Positions 29,766-38,559 of a stretch of 64,000 nt of DNA are shown here, piece after piece. The DNA lies in assembly GCF_000145215.1 (NCBI RefSeq), contig NC_014392.1, positions 489,501 through 553,500 on the forward strand. Reading direction: 5' to 3'. Below the pieces are notes generated by a model. It did no database searches, was not told the origin of the DNA, and worked only from the letters and a program-made list of their open reading frames with translations. The translations under genes and the position numbers were made by a program. How positions within the stretch are numbered: the stretch's first letter is position 1; each line of letters opens with the position of its first letter. This DNA is from Caldicellulosiruptor obsidiansis OB47 (GTDB taxonomy: Bacteria > Bacillota > Thermoanaerobacteria > Caldicellulosiruptorales > Caldicellulosiruptoraceae).

Positions 29766-29806
29766 CCTTCCAGGCTTTTAAAAAAGCTTGGAAGGGTTTT
29801 TTTAAT
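29766..29806. terminator. bidirectional terminator between SIMPL gene and hydF
   Basis: CCCTTCCAGGCTTTT pairs with AAAAGCTTGGAAGGG and T7 follows on the plus strand; A-rich flanks on the left give a T-run on the minus strand. It overlaps the hydF stop and serves two convergent genes. Confidence 0.88.
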
Positions 29807-31013
29807 ATTCAAACTCAATTCCAAATGGTTTTAGAGCTCTTGGTAAAATCCCGTGGACATATGCAATTGTCACACCATAGTTTGTTATTGGCACGTTTTG
29901 TTGTTTTGCGAGTTCTATTCTAAATAACATTTCTCTTCGTGTTATCATACACCCGCCACAGTGGATTATAAGCTTGTACTTTGTAAGGTCTTTTGGGTAA
30001 TTGTAGCCTGATACCCATTCAAAATTTATGTCAAATCCAGCAATTTGACGGAGCCATCTTGGAATTTTAACAGTGCCGATATCGTCAGCTTGCCTGTGAT
30101 GAGTACATGCTTCTGCAATCAACACAGTGTCTCCCGGTTTTAACTCTTTAATCTTTTTTACACCTTCAACAAACTCTATCAAATCCCCTTTGTATCTTGC
30201 AAACAAAATGGAAAAGGATGTAAGTGGAATGTCAGGTGGTGTGTCCGCATCAACCTTTAAAAATGCCTGTGAATCGGTAATTACAATTGCAGGCTTTTTC
30301 CCGAGATTTTCAATAGTTTCTTTTAACTCATATTCTTTTGTTACAATTGCAATAGCATCAGAGTCTAAAATATCCCTTATTGTCTGCTGCTGTGGCAAAA
30401 TCAACCTTCCTTTTGGAGCAGCTTTATCAATTGGAACAACCAAGATGGCAAAATCCCCTGGATTTATCAGGTCTCCTACTATTCGCAAATCTTCACCAAC
30501 ATCCGGAACAAGTTTTGCAAGAGAACTTTTAAGCTCATCTATTCCTTTCAATGTGGCGCAGGACACAGCCAAAAAAGGTATGCCAAGACTTTGTTGTAAA
30601 AATGAAAGTTTTTCTTTGTAACTTGGGTCTTTGTCGATCTTATTCAAAACACCAATCTTTGGCACTTTTTTTTCATTGAAAAGATTTATGAGCTGTCTTT
30701 CGTAGCTCAAATCTTCAATGTCAGATACTACTAAAATTGCAATGTCTGTCTTGTTCAAAACCTCTAATGTCTTTTCAACCCTGAGCTTGCCAAGCTCACC
30801 AACATCGTCAATTCCTGCTGTGTCGATTAAAACAACAGGACCAAGCGGCAAAATCTCCATTGATTTGTAAACAGGGTCAGTTGTAGTGCCTGGTGTCTCT
30901 GACACAATTGCAATTGGCTGGTTTGTAATGGCATTGATTAAGCTTGACTTTCCAGCATTTCTCTTGCCAAAGATGGCTATGTGAAGTCTTTCACTTCGCG
31001 GTGTTGTGTTCAT
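29802..31013 (-). CDS. hydF: [FeFe]-hydrogenase maturation GTPase HydF
   Basis: 403 residues. HydF is the scaffold on which the 2Fe subcluster of the hydrogenase H-cluster is built before transfer to HydA. The GTPase domain has Walker A GKRNAGKSSL, T-P-G-T-T (switch), DTAGIDD and NKIDKD. The dimerisation domain follows. The C-terminal iron-sulfur domain has CTHH (Cys-x-His) and HCGGC, the conserved 4Fe-4S ligands. Presence implies hydrogen-evolving metabolism. aspA lies 28 bases upstream on the same strand; hydE, hydG and the hydrogenase itself are not in the window. Confidence 0.96.
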   Translation of the reverse strand: MNTTPRSERLHIAIFGKRNAGKSSLINAITNQPIAIVSETPGTTTDPVYKSMEILPLGPVVLIDTAGIDDVGELGKLRVEKTLEVLNKTDIAILVVSDIEDLSYERQLINLFNEKKVPKIGVLNKIDKDPSYKEKLSFLQQSLGIPFLAVSCATLKGIDELKSSLAKLVPDVGEDLRIVGDLINPGDFAILVVPIDKAAPKGRLILPQQQTIRDILDSDAIAIVTKEYELKETIENLGKKPAIVITDSQAFLKVDADTPPDIPLTSFSILFARYKGDLIEFVEGVKKIKELKPGDTVLIAEACTHHRQADDIGTVKIPRWLRQIAGFDINFEWVSGYNYPKDLTKYKLIIHCGGCMITRREMLFRIELAKQQNVPITNYGVTIAYVHGILPRALKPFGIEFEY

Positions 31014-31040
31014 TTTAAAATCAGTCCTCTCCAGATAAAT

Positions 31041-32426
31041 TTATTCTCTAAACTTTATGAATTCAAAAGGATTTAAAAGCTCTTGTGCCTCTTTTTCATC
31101 CATAATATTTAGCTCTTTGACAACATCAATTACTGGCTTGTTTTCTGAAATTGCCTTTTTTGCAATTTCTGCTGCCTTGTCATATCCAATCTTGTCAATC
31201 AAAGTTGCTGCGATAGCAGGAGTCTTTTTTGCATATTCTAAACATTTTTCTTTGTTTGCCATTATACCATCTATACACTGCTCTCTGAAAATTTTAATAC
31301 CATTTTTGAGAATTTTAAGACTTTCAAGAAGATTGTTTGCAATCAAAGGTAAAAAAGCATTTAGTTCAAGCTGACCAGCCTGTGCTGCCAAGGTTATTGC
31401 AAAGTCGTTTGCCATCACCTGAAAAGCTATTGTGTTTATAAGCTCCGGTATAACAGGATTTACCTTACCCGGCATTATACTTGATCCTGCTTGAACAGCT
31501 GGCAGGTTTATTTCGTTTAAGCCTGTGTTTGGACCAGAGGAAAGAAGACGCAGGTCATTTGCAATCTTGCTCAGATTCACCGCCAAAGCTTTCAAAAGTC
31601 CCGAGCATTCCACAAAAACATCTGCGTTCTGTGTTGCGTCCATGAGATAGTCTGACCTTGCCAAACCGATTTTTGTAAGATTTCTAAGTATTTCTATCAC
31701 TTTAAATATGTATTTCAAAGGTGCGTTGACTCCGGTACCAACAGCAGTCGCACCAAGGTTTATAACTCTGAGCCGCTCTTCTACTTTGTAAAGTCTCCAT
31801 CTGTCGCGTGAGATGGCTTGAGCGTATGCTCCAAACTCCTGACCCAAAGTAACAGGCAGGGCATCCTGTAGCTGTGTTCTTCCTGCCTTTATTATATCCT
31901 CAAATTCATGTTCTTTTTTCTGAAGGCTTTTTTGAAGCTCTGCACATTCTTCGGAAAGCTCTCTTACATTCCATATAGTGGCAATTCGCAGTGCTGTAGG
32001 GTATACATCATTTGTTGACTGTGACATATTAACATGGTTGATTGGATGAACTATGTCATACTCACCCGGTTTTTTTCCAATGTGAATTAAGGCTACGTTT
32101 GCTATAACCTCATTTACATTCATATTTGTAGATGTTCCAGCCCCGCCCTGAAATTTATCTATAATAAACTGGTCTTCATATTTTCCTGCTAAAATCTCAT
32201 CACATGCAAAGACAATAGCATCTTTGATTTTTTCATCCAAAAGACCAACTTCAAAGTTTGCAATTGCACACGCTTTTTTGACCATGACAAGCGCTTTTAT
32301 TAAATCTTTATCAACCCTGTTTCCAGAGACGTTAAAATTAGCAAAAGCGCGTTTTGTGTGAATTCCGTAAAGCTCAAGGTCAGAAAGCTCAATACTGCCT
32401 AAGAAATCTTTTTCTATTCTTGACAT
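31041..32426 (-). CDS. aspA: aspartate ammonia-lyase
   Basis: 461 residues. It converts aspartate to fumarate and ammonia as a cytoplasmic homotetramer. Family marks are QGGAGTSTNMNVNEVIAN, HPINHVNMSQSTNDVYPTALRIA, GRTQLQDALPVTLGQEF and the flexible signature loop GSSIMPGKVNPVIPE. Its place in front of hydF repeats a pairing seen in several hydrogen-making Firmicutes, where an aspartase-like lyase sits in hydrogenase-maturation operons. The role there is not settled; supply of ammonia or fumarate is one idea. Fumarase (beta subunit only) is at 55.9 kb. Confidence 0.94.
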   Translation of the reverse strand: MSRIEKDFLGSIELSDLELYGIHTKRAFANFNVSGNRVDKDLIKALVMVKKACAIANFEVGLLDEKIKDAIVFACDEILAGKYEDQFIIDKFQGGAGTSTNMNVNEVIANVALIHIGKKPGEYDIVHPINHVNMSQSTNDVYPTALRIATIWNVRELSEECAELQKSLQKKEHEFEDIIKAGRTQLQDALPVTLGQEFGAYAQAISRDRWRLYKVEERLRVINLGATAVGTGVNAPLKYIFKVIEILRNLTKIGLARSDYLMDATQNADVFVECSGLLKALAVNLSKIANDLRLLSSGPNTGLNEINLPAVQAGSSIMPGKVNPVIPELINTIAFQVMANDFAITLAAQAGQLELNAFLPLIANNLLESLKILKNGIKIFREQCIDGIMANKEKCLEYAKKTPAIAATLIDKIGYDKAAEIAKKAISENKPVIDVVKELNIMDEKEAQELLNPFEFIKFRE

Positions 32427-32886
32427 TGCTGTATATCTCTCCTGATTAAATGTATTTTAAAATTGTCCTATATTAATCAACATCAAATATTATATCATAT
32501 CGATGAAAATTCAGGTGAAAAAGACACGATTTTAAAAGCACTTTCTTTAATTGCGGAATTTTAAAGCTTTGCGAGAGGTTTTTATGCCCAATAAAGATAA
32601 CTTTGAATCAGTTCACAACAGTCATTTCATGTGACTTTTCCCTTCGGATTTATGTTTGTTTTTTAAGTGTGTAATTAGAGTGCAAAAAATGTAGTAATTG
32701 GTTTAATTTAAAAACAGAAAACAGTCCAAGGTAAATTTTTATCTTTGGCAAGACAAAATAATGCAAGATTGAGTGCAAAATATTGCAAAAAAAACAATAT
32801 TGTGAATTGAAATTTAAAACAGCAGTTATAAATTATAATTAAAGGTTCTTAAATGAAATAGGATTAAAAAACGAGGGTGAAATAAA
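32427..32886. other. 460-base gap between divergent genes
   Basis: It holds the control regions of aspA-hydF (left) and of the secreted protein at 32887 (right). A TATAAT lies at about 32836 before the rightward gene, but no convincing -35 goes with it. No coding frame or strong structure was recognised. Confidence 0.4.
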
Positions 32887-33873
32887 ATGAAAAAGAATAA
32901 GGTATATATTGGTTTTGTAATGACCTTTTTGTTGCTTTTCTTTACGACATTTTCAGCTACTGGAGCAAGCTATTCAATCGAACATAATGATGAAATTAAT
33001 ATACTCAGAAGGCAGTATTTAGCCGAGTCATGGCTCAATCTTTATATCAGTTCTCTTATTAAAAATTGTACAAAAGACTCACCTGCGCTGCAATCGTTAA
33101 ATGAAATAACAAATATAAATGGACCGTATAACATTGAAAAATTCAAGTTGAGCAAAGAGTATGAATATTACAGGGTATTTCATATCCCAACTGAAGTTAA
33201 AATAGCTAAAAATGGGCGTCCATATCATATTGTAAGAGATGAGGTAAAAAATAAAATAAAAAATTTGAAGTTTGACTCATGGAGAGATGTTCTTAATACT
33301 GAATTTGTAGACAAGGGATGGGCAAGAATTGTGTATTATGATAATGTACCTGTTGGACATCTTCTTATCGAGTGGGATAGTAAAATGAACAATTATATAG
33401 TAAATACTGGAGTGTTAGGTGATGATTCATTGGGTAATGCAGTGAATAATTTGGAAAAATATTTGGCACAGCGGGGCATAAAGAGCGATGTAAAAATTGT
33501 CAATATTGAAGAAATGACATTATACGCAGTATCAGGTGATGGAAATTGGTGGTGTGCTGGTGCAAAAGGTTACGAAAATCATATATGGGATTTTGGCATA
33601 ATAAAAGATGCATTAAATGAAATACCAGTTCAAATTTTAAACGCTATAGAAGAAAGAAGTAGATTGATGAGAGAAGCACCTGAAAAGATAATGATGGGTG
33701 GGGAAGACCCATCAAAGACATTATACTTTATTGCTACCAAAAAAGAAAGAACTCAGAATGTCATGATTGCTATATCCTTGCTAATCATGACTGCTATTGT
33801 TGTTATATGCTCAAAGTGGAAATTTTCTTACCAGCATCTATTCTACAAACATGTTAGAAATAGACAAAAGTAA
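32887..33873 (+). CDS. exported protein with C-terminal membrane anchor, unknown family
   Basis: 328 residues. It has an N-terminal signal peptide (KKNKVYIGFVMTFLLLFFTTFSATGAS) and, near the end, one membrane segment (VMIAISLLIMTAIVVICSKW) followed by a short basic tail, so most of the chain is outside the cell and held by its C-terminus. The extracellular part has WARIVYYDNVPVGHLLIEW and SGDGNWWCAGAKGYENHIWDF. I do not recognise a family. The ribosome-binding site is GAGGGTG. The N-out plus C-anchor layout is unusual among the neighbouring single-anchor proteins. Confidence 0.6.
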   Translation: MKKNKVYIGFVMTFLLLFFTTFSATGASYSIEHNDEINILRRQYLAESWLNLYISSLIKNCTKDSPALQSLNEITNINGPYNIEKFKLSKEYEYYRVFHIPTEVKIAKNGRPYHIVRDEVKNKIKNLKFDSWRDVLNTEFVDKGWARIVYYDNVPVGHLLIEWDSKMNNYIVNTGVLGDDSLGNAVNNLEKYLAQRGIKSDVKIVNIEEMTLYAVSGDGNWWCAGAKGYENHIWDFGIIKDALNEIPVQILNAIEERSRLMREAPEKIMMGGEDPSKTLYFIATKKERTQNVMIAISLLIMTAIVVICSKWKFSYQHLFYKHVRNRQK

Positions 33874-33905
33874 AACTATGTTCAAAAAATCCAAACAAAT
33901 ATTTA

Positions 33906-33946
33906 AAGGGAGCTGTCTGAAAAATATAATAAAGACTGCTCCCTTA
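33906..33946. terminator. imperfect terminator hairpin between convergent genes
   Basis: AAGGGAGCTGTCT and AGACTGCTCCCTT form an imperfect stem with a ~15-base loop, followed by TACTGCTTTTTG. It lies between the exported-protein gene and the ferritin-like gene, and may serve both. Confidence 0.6.
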
Positions 33947-33966
33947 CTGCTTTTTGTAGGTCTTTT

Positions 33967-34461
33967 TTAGAACAAATCAATTTCTTTCCACTCTTTTTTC
34001 ATAAGGCTATGATACCTTTCTTTGAAATATTTTTCATGCTCCTCTTCCCACTTTGCAAGATGTAGAAGCAAACCTTTTACATTGCTATCTTCAACCTTTT
34101 CAGCAGCATGTTTGTAAAATGCGGCAAAGTCACCCTCAATCAGGTATGCAAGCCTTAAAATTGTAAGGTCTGAAAAGTCAGTTTCCAAAATCACTGAGTT
34201 ATCAACTAATATGTGCGGGTCTACCATTTTGTTCTGGTCATCTACAACCCATGAGATTGAAATTGGTGGTTCTTGACTGTCCAGACTTTTTAGAATATTC
34301 TCAAGATACTTATAATGTTCTTGCTCAATTTTTACAAACTCTTCGAAAAGTTTCTTTAGCCCTTCATCTTGCAGATTATTTGCATAGAAAGAATAAAAGT
34401 CTTGCGCATTTTTCTCCATCTTCATTCCAAATCTCAGTATGTTCTCAATCTTTTTGCTCAT
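33967..34461 (-). CDS. ferritin-like (rubrerythrin-type) diiron protein
   Basis: 164 residues from ATG 34461, which has GGAGAG upstream; the longer in-frame start at 34497 covers that site. Four-helix bundle with two diiron half-sites: ENAQDFYSFYANNL with EQEHYKYLENIL, and IEGDFAAFYKHAAEKV with EEEHEKYFKERYHSL. There is no rubredoxin domain, so it is the short rubrerythrin-like form, likely involved in peroxide or oxygen defence or iron handling in an anaerobe. Its promoter region and first codons are duplicated as a remnant near 36.06-36.12 kb. Confidence 0.85.
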   Translation of the reverse strand: MSKKIENILRFGMKMEKNAQDFYSFYANNLQDEGLKKLFEEFVKIEQEHYKYLENILKSLDSQEPPISISWVVDDQNKMVDPHILVDNSVILETDFSDLTILRLAYLIEGDFAAFYKHAAEKVEDSNVKGLLLHLAKWEEEHEKYFKERYHSLMKKEWKEIDLF

Positions 34462-34625
34462 TACAAGGTCTCTCCTTTTATAAAATTTTACTTTCAAAAA
34501 TATTTATACCCAAATTCGAAAGATTGAAAACTAAAAAAATCATAAAAACGAAAATTGTTTAAATGTAATATCTACAGTGTAGAAAAACAATTTAGAATAG
34601 ACTGCTGAAAAAATAATAGTTGTTA

Positions 34626-35231
34626 CTAAGTTCTTTCATCGGGATATATTATTAACTCTGCCTTTTTAGTATCCCATTTTTCAATGATTTTATTGAACAA
34701 TTCAATACCTTTATAATTTTCTTTATTGGTAATATCTAATTTTGAAAAGAGGTCATGATACAAGAGTAATTCATTATAAATATTTTTTTTGGACTTTATT
34801 ACTATTTTGTTGCTGTTAGGTAGATTAAAATGAGTTCCTCCATCTTTAATATAGTAATTGTAAACATTATTTAAAAATACAAATAAAATTTCAAATGTAT
34901 TCTCTATTGAACGTATTCTTATAAAATAATCATTGTCTTTATCAATTTCTACAGCAGACAAGATGTGTCTAATAGATTCATAGATAACCTTAGATTTATA
35001 TTCTAAAAGCAATATGTTTTCCTCAGAAAAACCATCTTTATCGAAATTAGATATTATATAATCTGTTAGTTTAACAGCACTTTGTATTTCTGAAAGTAAC
35101 TTAACTTTTAAATTCTCCGAAGCCTTTTCAAAAGATATTCTTCTTATTGAATAATTTTTATATAGAAAAGACAAAATTAACACCATTATAATCAGAAAAA
35201 TTATATGAATATAAATAATTTTTCTTTTCAT
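34626..35231 (-). CDS. membrane-anchored protein, tandem family copy 1
   Basis: 201 residues from ATG 35231 (AGGAGGAAG upstream). KRKIIYIHIIFLIIMVLILSFLYKNYS is an N-terminal membrane anchor; the rest is a mostly helical extracellular domain. It shares with two further genes (35284-35901 and 36275-36886) the blocks IKDGG-x-x-FNLPN, IYNELLLYHDLFSKLD, FNKIIEKWD and the end YPDER or YPSER. No known domain is recognised. The three copies, all leftward, arose by tandem duplication and have diverged clearly in the first 100 residues. Confidence 0.65.
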   Translation of the reverse strand: MKRKIIYIHIIFLIIMVLILSFLYKNYSIRRISFEKASENLKVKLLSEIQSAVKLTDYIISNFDKDGFSEENILLLEYKSKVIYESIRHILSAVEIDKDNDYFIRIRSIENTFEILFVFLNNVYNYYIKDGGTHFNLPNSNKIVIKSKKNIYNELLLYHDLFSKLDITNKENYKGIELFNKIIEKWDTKKAELIIYPDERT

Positions 35232-35283
35232 TCATCTTCCTCCTGGTATTTAAATTTTTGCAAAAGTTTCACAAGCTAATTAT

Positions 35284-35901
35284 TTATTTTTGAATTCTTT
35301 TAGAAGGGTATATTATTTTATCTGCCTTTTCAATGCTCCATTTTTCAATAATTTTATTAAATACCTCATTACCATAAATAGGTCCTATTACGTTTGTATC
35401 TAATTTTGAAAAAAAATCATGATACAACAGCAATTCATTATAAATGTCTTTTTTAGTTTTTATTATGAATTTAGTATCTTTGTCATTAGGTAAATTAAAA
35501 GGTTTTTCTCCATCTTTAATATAATCATAAACTTTACTCAAAAATGTTACAAAATTAGAAAATGTAGAATACATTGAATGTAATTTTGCCTTGTAGTAAG
35601 GAACATTATTTGAATCGGTATCTATATACTCCAAAGCAGATATAATAAACGACATGCATTCTGCTTCAGATTTCAAATACAAAATGCGTTCCAGAATAAT
35701 ACTGTTTCTATTAGATATTATATCATCCGGTGCAGAATTCCATGAAATATCTCGTATTTTTAAAAAGGCTTCTGCTTTCAGATTATTCAAAGCCTTATTG
35801 AGGTAATTTATTTCTTTTGAGTAATTTTTAAAGAGAATGAAAAAAATTGATGCTATTATAATCAAGAAAACTATATGGTTAAAAATGATTTTTCTCTTCA
35901 T
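35284..35901 (-). CDS. membrane-anchored protein, tandem family copy 2
   Basis: 205 residues, ATG 35901 with AGGAGG 8-9 bases upstream. It has the N-terminal anchor KRKIIFNHIVFLIIIASIFFILFKNYS and the family blocks DYIKDGEKPFNLPND, KFIIKTKKDIYNELLLYHDFFSKLD, VFNKIIEKWSIEKADKIIYPS. Compared with copy 1 it has no DNA-level near-identity in the first half, so the duplication is not recent. Just upstream lies a fragment of a relative of the large secreted protein (35916-35985), as if this gene once followed such a gene directly. Confidence 0.65.
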   Translation of the reverse strand: MKRKIIFNHIVFLIIIASIFFILFKNYSKEINYLNKALNNLKAEAFLKIRDISWNSAPDDIISNRNSIILERILYLKSEAECMSFIISALEYIDTDSNNVPYYKAKLHSMYSTFSNFVTFLSKVYDYIKDGEKPFNLPNDKDTKFIIKTKKDIYNELLLYHDFFSKLDTNVIGPIYGNEVFNKIIEKWSIEKADKIIYPSKRIQK

Positions 35902-35915
35902 CCATTCTCCTCCTA

Positions 35916-35985
35916 TTTCAAAATACCTCTATATGCAAGGTAGACATATTGAGCTTCATCTAAAATTTTAAGTTTTGTAGAACTA
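35916..35985 (-). pseudogene. fragment of a paralogue of the 36989-38542 secreted protein
   Basis: The minus strand reads SSTKLKILDEAQYVYLAYRG and then ILK-stop. The intact protein at 36989-38542 has GSAQFNILTEAQYIYLAYNG. The match covers ~20 codons and no more of the gene is visible, so a second copy existed here and was mostly deleted. Confidence 0.6.
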
Positions 35986-36059
35986 TTTACAATTTACAAT
36001 AATAGTATCTACATTATTTACCTTTACATTACTTGTGATAATCAATGGTGTTATTCCTG

Positions 36060-36125
36060 CATTTTTTTGCTCATCACAAAGTCTTTCCTTTTTATAAAAT
36101 TTTTCTCAAAGATATTTATACCCAA
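36060..36125 (-). pseudogene. duplicated promoter region and first codons of the ferritin-like gene
   Basis: On the minus strand, ATAAATATCTTTGAGAAAAA is followed by a TTTTATAAAAAGGAAAGACTTTGTG leader and ATGAGCAAAAAAATG. The intact ferritin-like gene has the corresponding ATAAATATTTTTG leader, AAAGGAGAGACCTTGTA and ATGAGCAAAAAGATT. The homology stops after a few codons (MSKKMQE-stop). In both places the sequence lies directly downstream of a member of the tandem family, so the block was duplicated together. Confidence 0.65.
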
Positions 36126-36274
36126 AAGCTTGTATTAGAAACCTTAAAATAAATCATAAAAATAATGACTGCTTATTGTTTCCATAAACATAGCAGCCCT
36201 AAGAAGAGTTTAATGTTTAAGATAATTTTAGTTAATATTTTTTTACATAAACTGTTGCAAGCTAAAAGTTCTTT

Positions 36275-36886
36275 TTAATTTCTTTCAGAAGGGTATACTA
36301 TTTTGTTTGCCTTTTCAATATCCCAGGTTTTAATAATCTTATTAAATAACTCAGTACCTGTAGAAGACTTTGTTACGTGTAAGTCTAATTTTGAAAAAAG
36401 GTCGTGATAAAATAAAAACTCGTTATATATATCTTTTTTAGTTTTTATTAAAAACTTGTTATCATTGTTGTCAAATAAATTAAAAGGCTTGCCTCCATCT
36501 TTGATATGTTCAATAACTTTTGTCAAAAATCTATCAAAAAGAGAAAATGTATTGTACATTGAGATTAATTTAGTACCATAATTATCTATCTCAAAAGAAT
36601 CAATACGTGCAAACATAAGTGCATCTATAGCTAAAAAAACAAATTTTACTTTAAGCTCTAAATACGATATATTTTCCATAGAAAACCCGTCTTTATCAAA
36701 ATTATCTATTATATACTTTGTACAATATGCGACTTCAGCTATTTCATTAAAAGCCGTAACTTTTATATCATTAAAAGCGTTAATATAACGCATCTTTATT
36801 ACTGAGTAATTTTTATAGAAAATAGATAAAATCAAAGCGATTATAATCAAGAAAGCTATATGGATATAAATTAATTTTCTCTTCAT
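36275..36886 (-). CDS. membrane-anchored protein, tandem family copy 3
   Basis: 203 residues from ATG 36886 with GAGAGGTGAAAATGC upstream. N-terminal anchor KRKLIYIHIAFLIIIALILSIFYKNYS; then helical domain with HIKDGGKPFNLFDN, KFLIKTKKDIYNEFLFYHDLFSKLD, ELFNKIIKTWDIEKANKIVYPSER. It shares FDKDGFS-x-EN with copy 1, which copy 2 lacks, so copies 1 and 3 are the closer pair. The downstream region carries the ferritin-gene remnant, matching the order seen after copy 1. Confidence 0.65.
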   Translation of the reverse strand: MKRKLIYIHIAFLIIIALILSIFYKNYSVIKMRYINAFNDIKVTAFNEIAEVAYCTKYIIDNFDKDGFSMENISYLELKVKFVFLAIDALMFARIDSFEIDNYGTKLISMYNTFSLFDRFLTKVIEHIKDGGKPFNLFDNNDNKFLIKTKKDIYNEFLFYHDLFSKLDLHVTKSSTGTELFNKIIKTWDIEKANKIVYPSERN

Positions 36887-36988
36887 GCATTTTCACCTCT
36901 CTCAATATATCGAAAAAAATAAAAAAATATATGGACGTACTGCATAATTCATGGCTTATGCAGTACGTTCGTATTATATGCTTTAACA

Positions 36989-38542
36989 TTATTGAACATA
37001 ATAATTGTTTGTAACTGTTTTATTTACAGTTGCTTCTAATACACTATATGTTAACCAAACTGGATGGCGTGAATATATTTCAAAATAAAATCCATTGTGA
37101 AATACACGATTTCCTGAAACTCTTGGTTTATCCAAAGGTACACAAACTTCATATTCTAAGAGTAATTGTTGCCCTTCTGTATATAAGTAATCGTTTGAGC
37201 CTATAGTAGCCTTATGCCCTCTAACAACTTTTCCATATTGTAGTAGTTGACCGTTTACTGTTATAGGATAGGTAGTAGTACCAGCTGAACTATTTTCTAC
37301 TTTATACTCAATTGCACTAAAAAAACTAACTGCATTACTAAAAGTATCTCCAAACGGCAACAGTCCAATCAATGAACTCCAAGAAATATTTAATGTTCCA
37401 GAACTACAGCTTGCCTGTTTTGTAATTTTAGAAAATATATCGGTATTTCCAGACCCAATTCCTACTTGCATATATAAATTTCTTATTCTTAAATAGGAAC
37501 TATTATCAAATAATTGAATTGAACCATTATATGCAAGATAAATATATTGAGCTTCGGTTAGGATATTAAACTGTGCAGAGCCTGTGCCTCTTGAAGCTGA
37601 AGCAGTAATTGTATTTGGCTTATTACATGTATATCCCCATTTCAATAAAGTTGTAAGTCTATTTCCGCTTCCTACTGGCCATTCCACAGTATTTTTGTAG
37701 TAACCGTAATTGTCATTATCATTATATACTTTCTTACCAAGAGTAATAAAGTCACTCACGGGAACACCAGGTACTGGAGATGTTGTTGTGAGACTAACAA
37801 TTTGAGATTCCTTAAGGCTAACATCTTTGGTTTCTTCAAGCTGGGAAGTATTACTGTTTGCGATAAAAGGCATAAACCAATTTTCAGAAAAACCTACTTT
37901 GTCAGCATCGTCAATGTTTGTTTTGCCAATTTCTATACCTGATTTATCAATTTCATCTTTATTATAAGTTTCAGCTGGCTCTTTAGCAAGAGTATATAGC
38001 CTTGATAATTTATTTATGTTGGGGAAAACATCTTCAAAGTAGAAAATATCATTTGTTTTTGTGCACAATACTGCTATTTTAGCCACAGTTTTATTTTTAA
38101 GTTTTCTATTTACAGGAAGAAGAAGTCCTTCATTGGCGTTATTTTCAATTATAAATGATAATATTTTGTAATCTCCTTCATTGTTAAATAATACTGTTAG
38201 AGATCTTGTTTTCTTCAACATCATGTTTTGAGAATAATATATTTTTCCAGTTGCTTGAATTAAATTTTGCATATTTTTATTTTCTATTACAGCTTCTAAA
38301 ATAAGCTCATCATTTTTTATTTGCATTTTTTTAATTATCAATTTAGAATCCAGTTGATTTTCGGAATCAACTTTAACAAAATTTCCACCTTTATATTGTA
38401 TTCCTCTTAAAATACCATTATCAACAATCAATTCATTGTTTTCAGCATACGCTTTAATATTAAAGGCACTCGAAATAAGAGAAAAAGATATTATCATCAA
38501 TACTGCTAGTATTTTAGTAATTATTTTATTTCTAACTATCAT
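36989..38542 (-). CDS. large secreted protein of unknown family
   Basis: 517 residues from ATG 38542 (GGAGGAG 4-7 bases upstream; in-frame ATG 38563 overlaps it). Signal peptide VRNKIITKILAVLMIISFSLISSAFNIKAYA with cleavage after AYA. The N-terminal half (to ~240) looks like a beta-rich adhesion or binding part, then a linker (SLTTTSPVPGVPV). The C-terminal half starts DFITLGKKVYNDNDNYGYY and includes RGTGSAQFNILTEAQYIYLAYNG and GKVVRGHKATIGSNDYLYTEGQQ. There are few cysteines and no anchor, so it should be released or held by partners. Next to it are three anchored family proteins. A ~20-codon fragment of a relative lies at 35.9 kb. Confidence 0.6.
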   Translation of the reverse strand: MIVRNKIITKILAVLMIISFSLISSAFNIKAYAENNELIVDNGILRGIQYKGGNFVKVDSENQLDSKLIIKKMQIKNDELILEAVIENKNMQNLIQATGKIYYSQNMMLKKTRSLTVLFNNEGDYKILSFIIENNANEGLLLPVNRKLKNKTVAKIAVLCTKTNDIFYFEDVFPNINKLSRLYTLAKEPAETYNKDEIDKSGIEIGKTNIDDADKVGFSENWFMPFIANSNTSQLEETKDVSLKESQIVSLTTTSPVPGVPVSDFITLGKKVYNDNDNYGYYKNTVEWPVGSGNRLTTLLKWGYTCNKPNTITASASRGTGSAQFNILTEAQYIYLAYNGSIQLFDNSSYLRIRNLYMQVGIGSGNTDIFSKITKQASCSSGTLNISWSSLIGLLPFGDTFSNAVSFFSAIEYKVENSSAGTTTYPITVNGQLLQYGKVVRGHKATIGSNDYLYTEGQQLLLEYEVCVPLDKPRVSGNRVFHNGFYFEIYSRHPVWLTYSVLEATVNKTVTNNYYVQ

Positions 38543-38559
38543 AATACTCCTCCTCCTAC

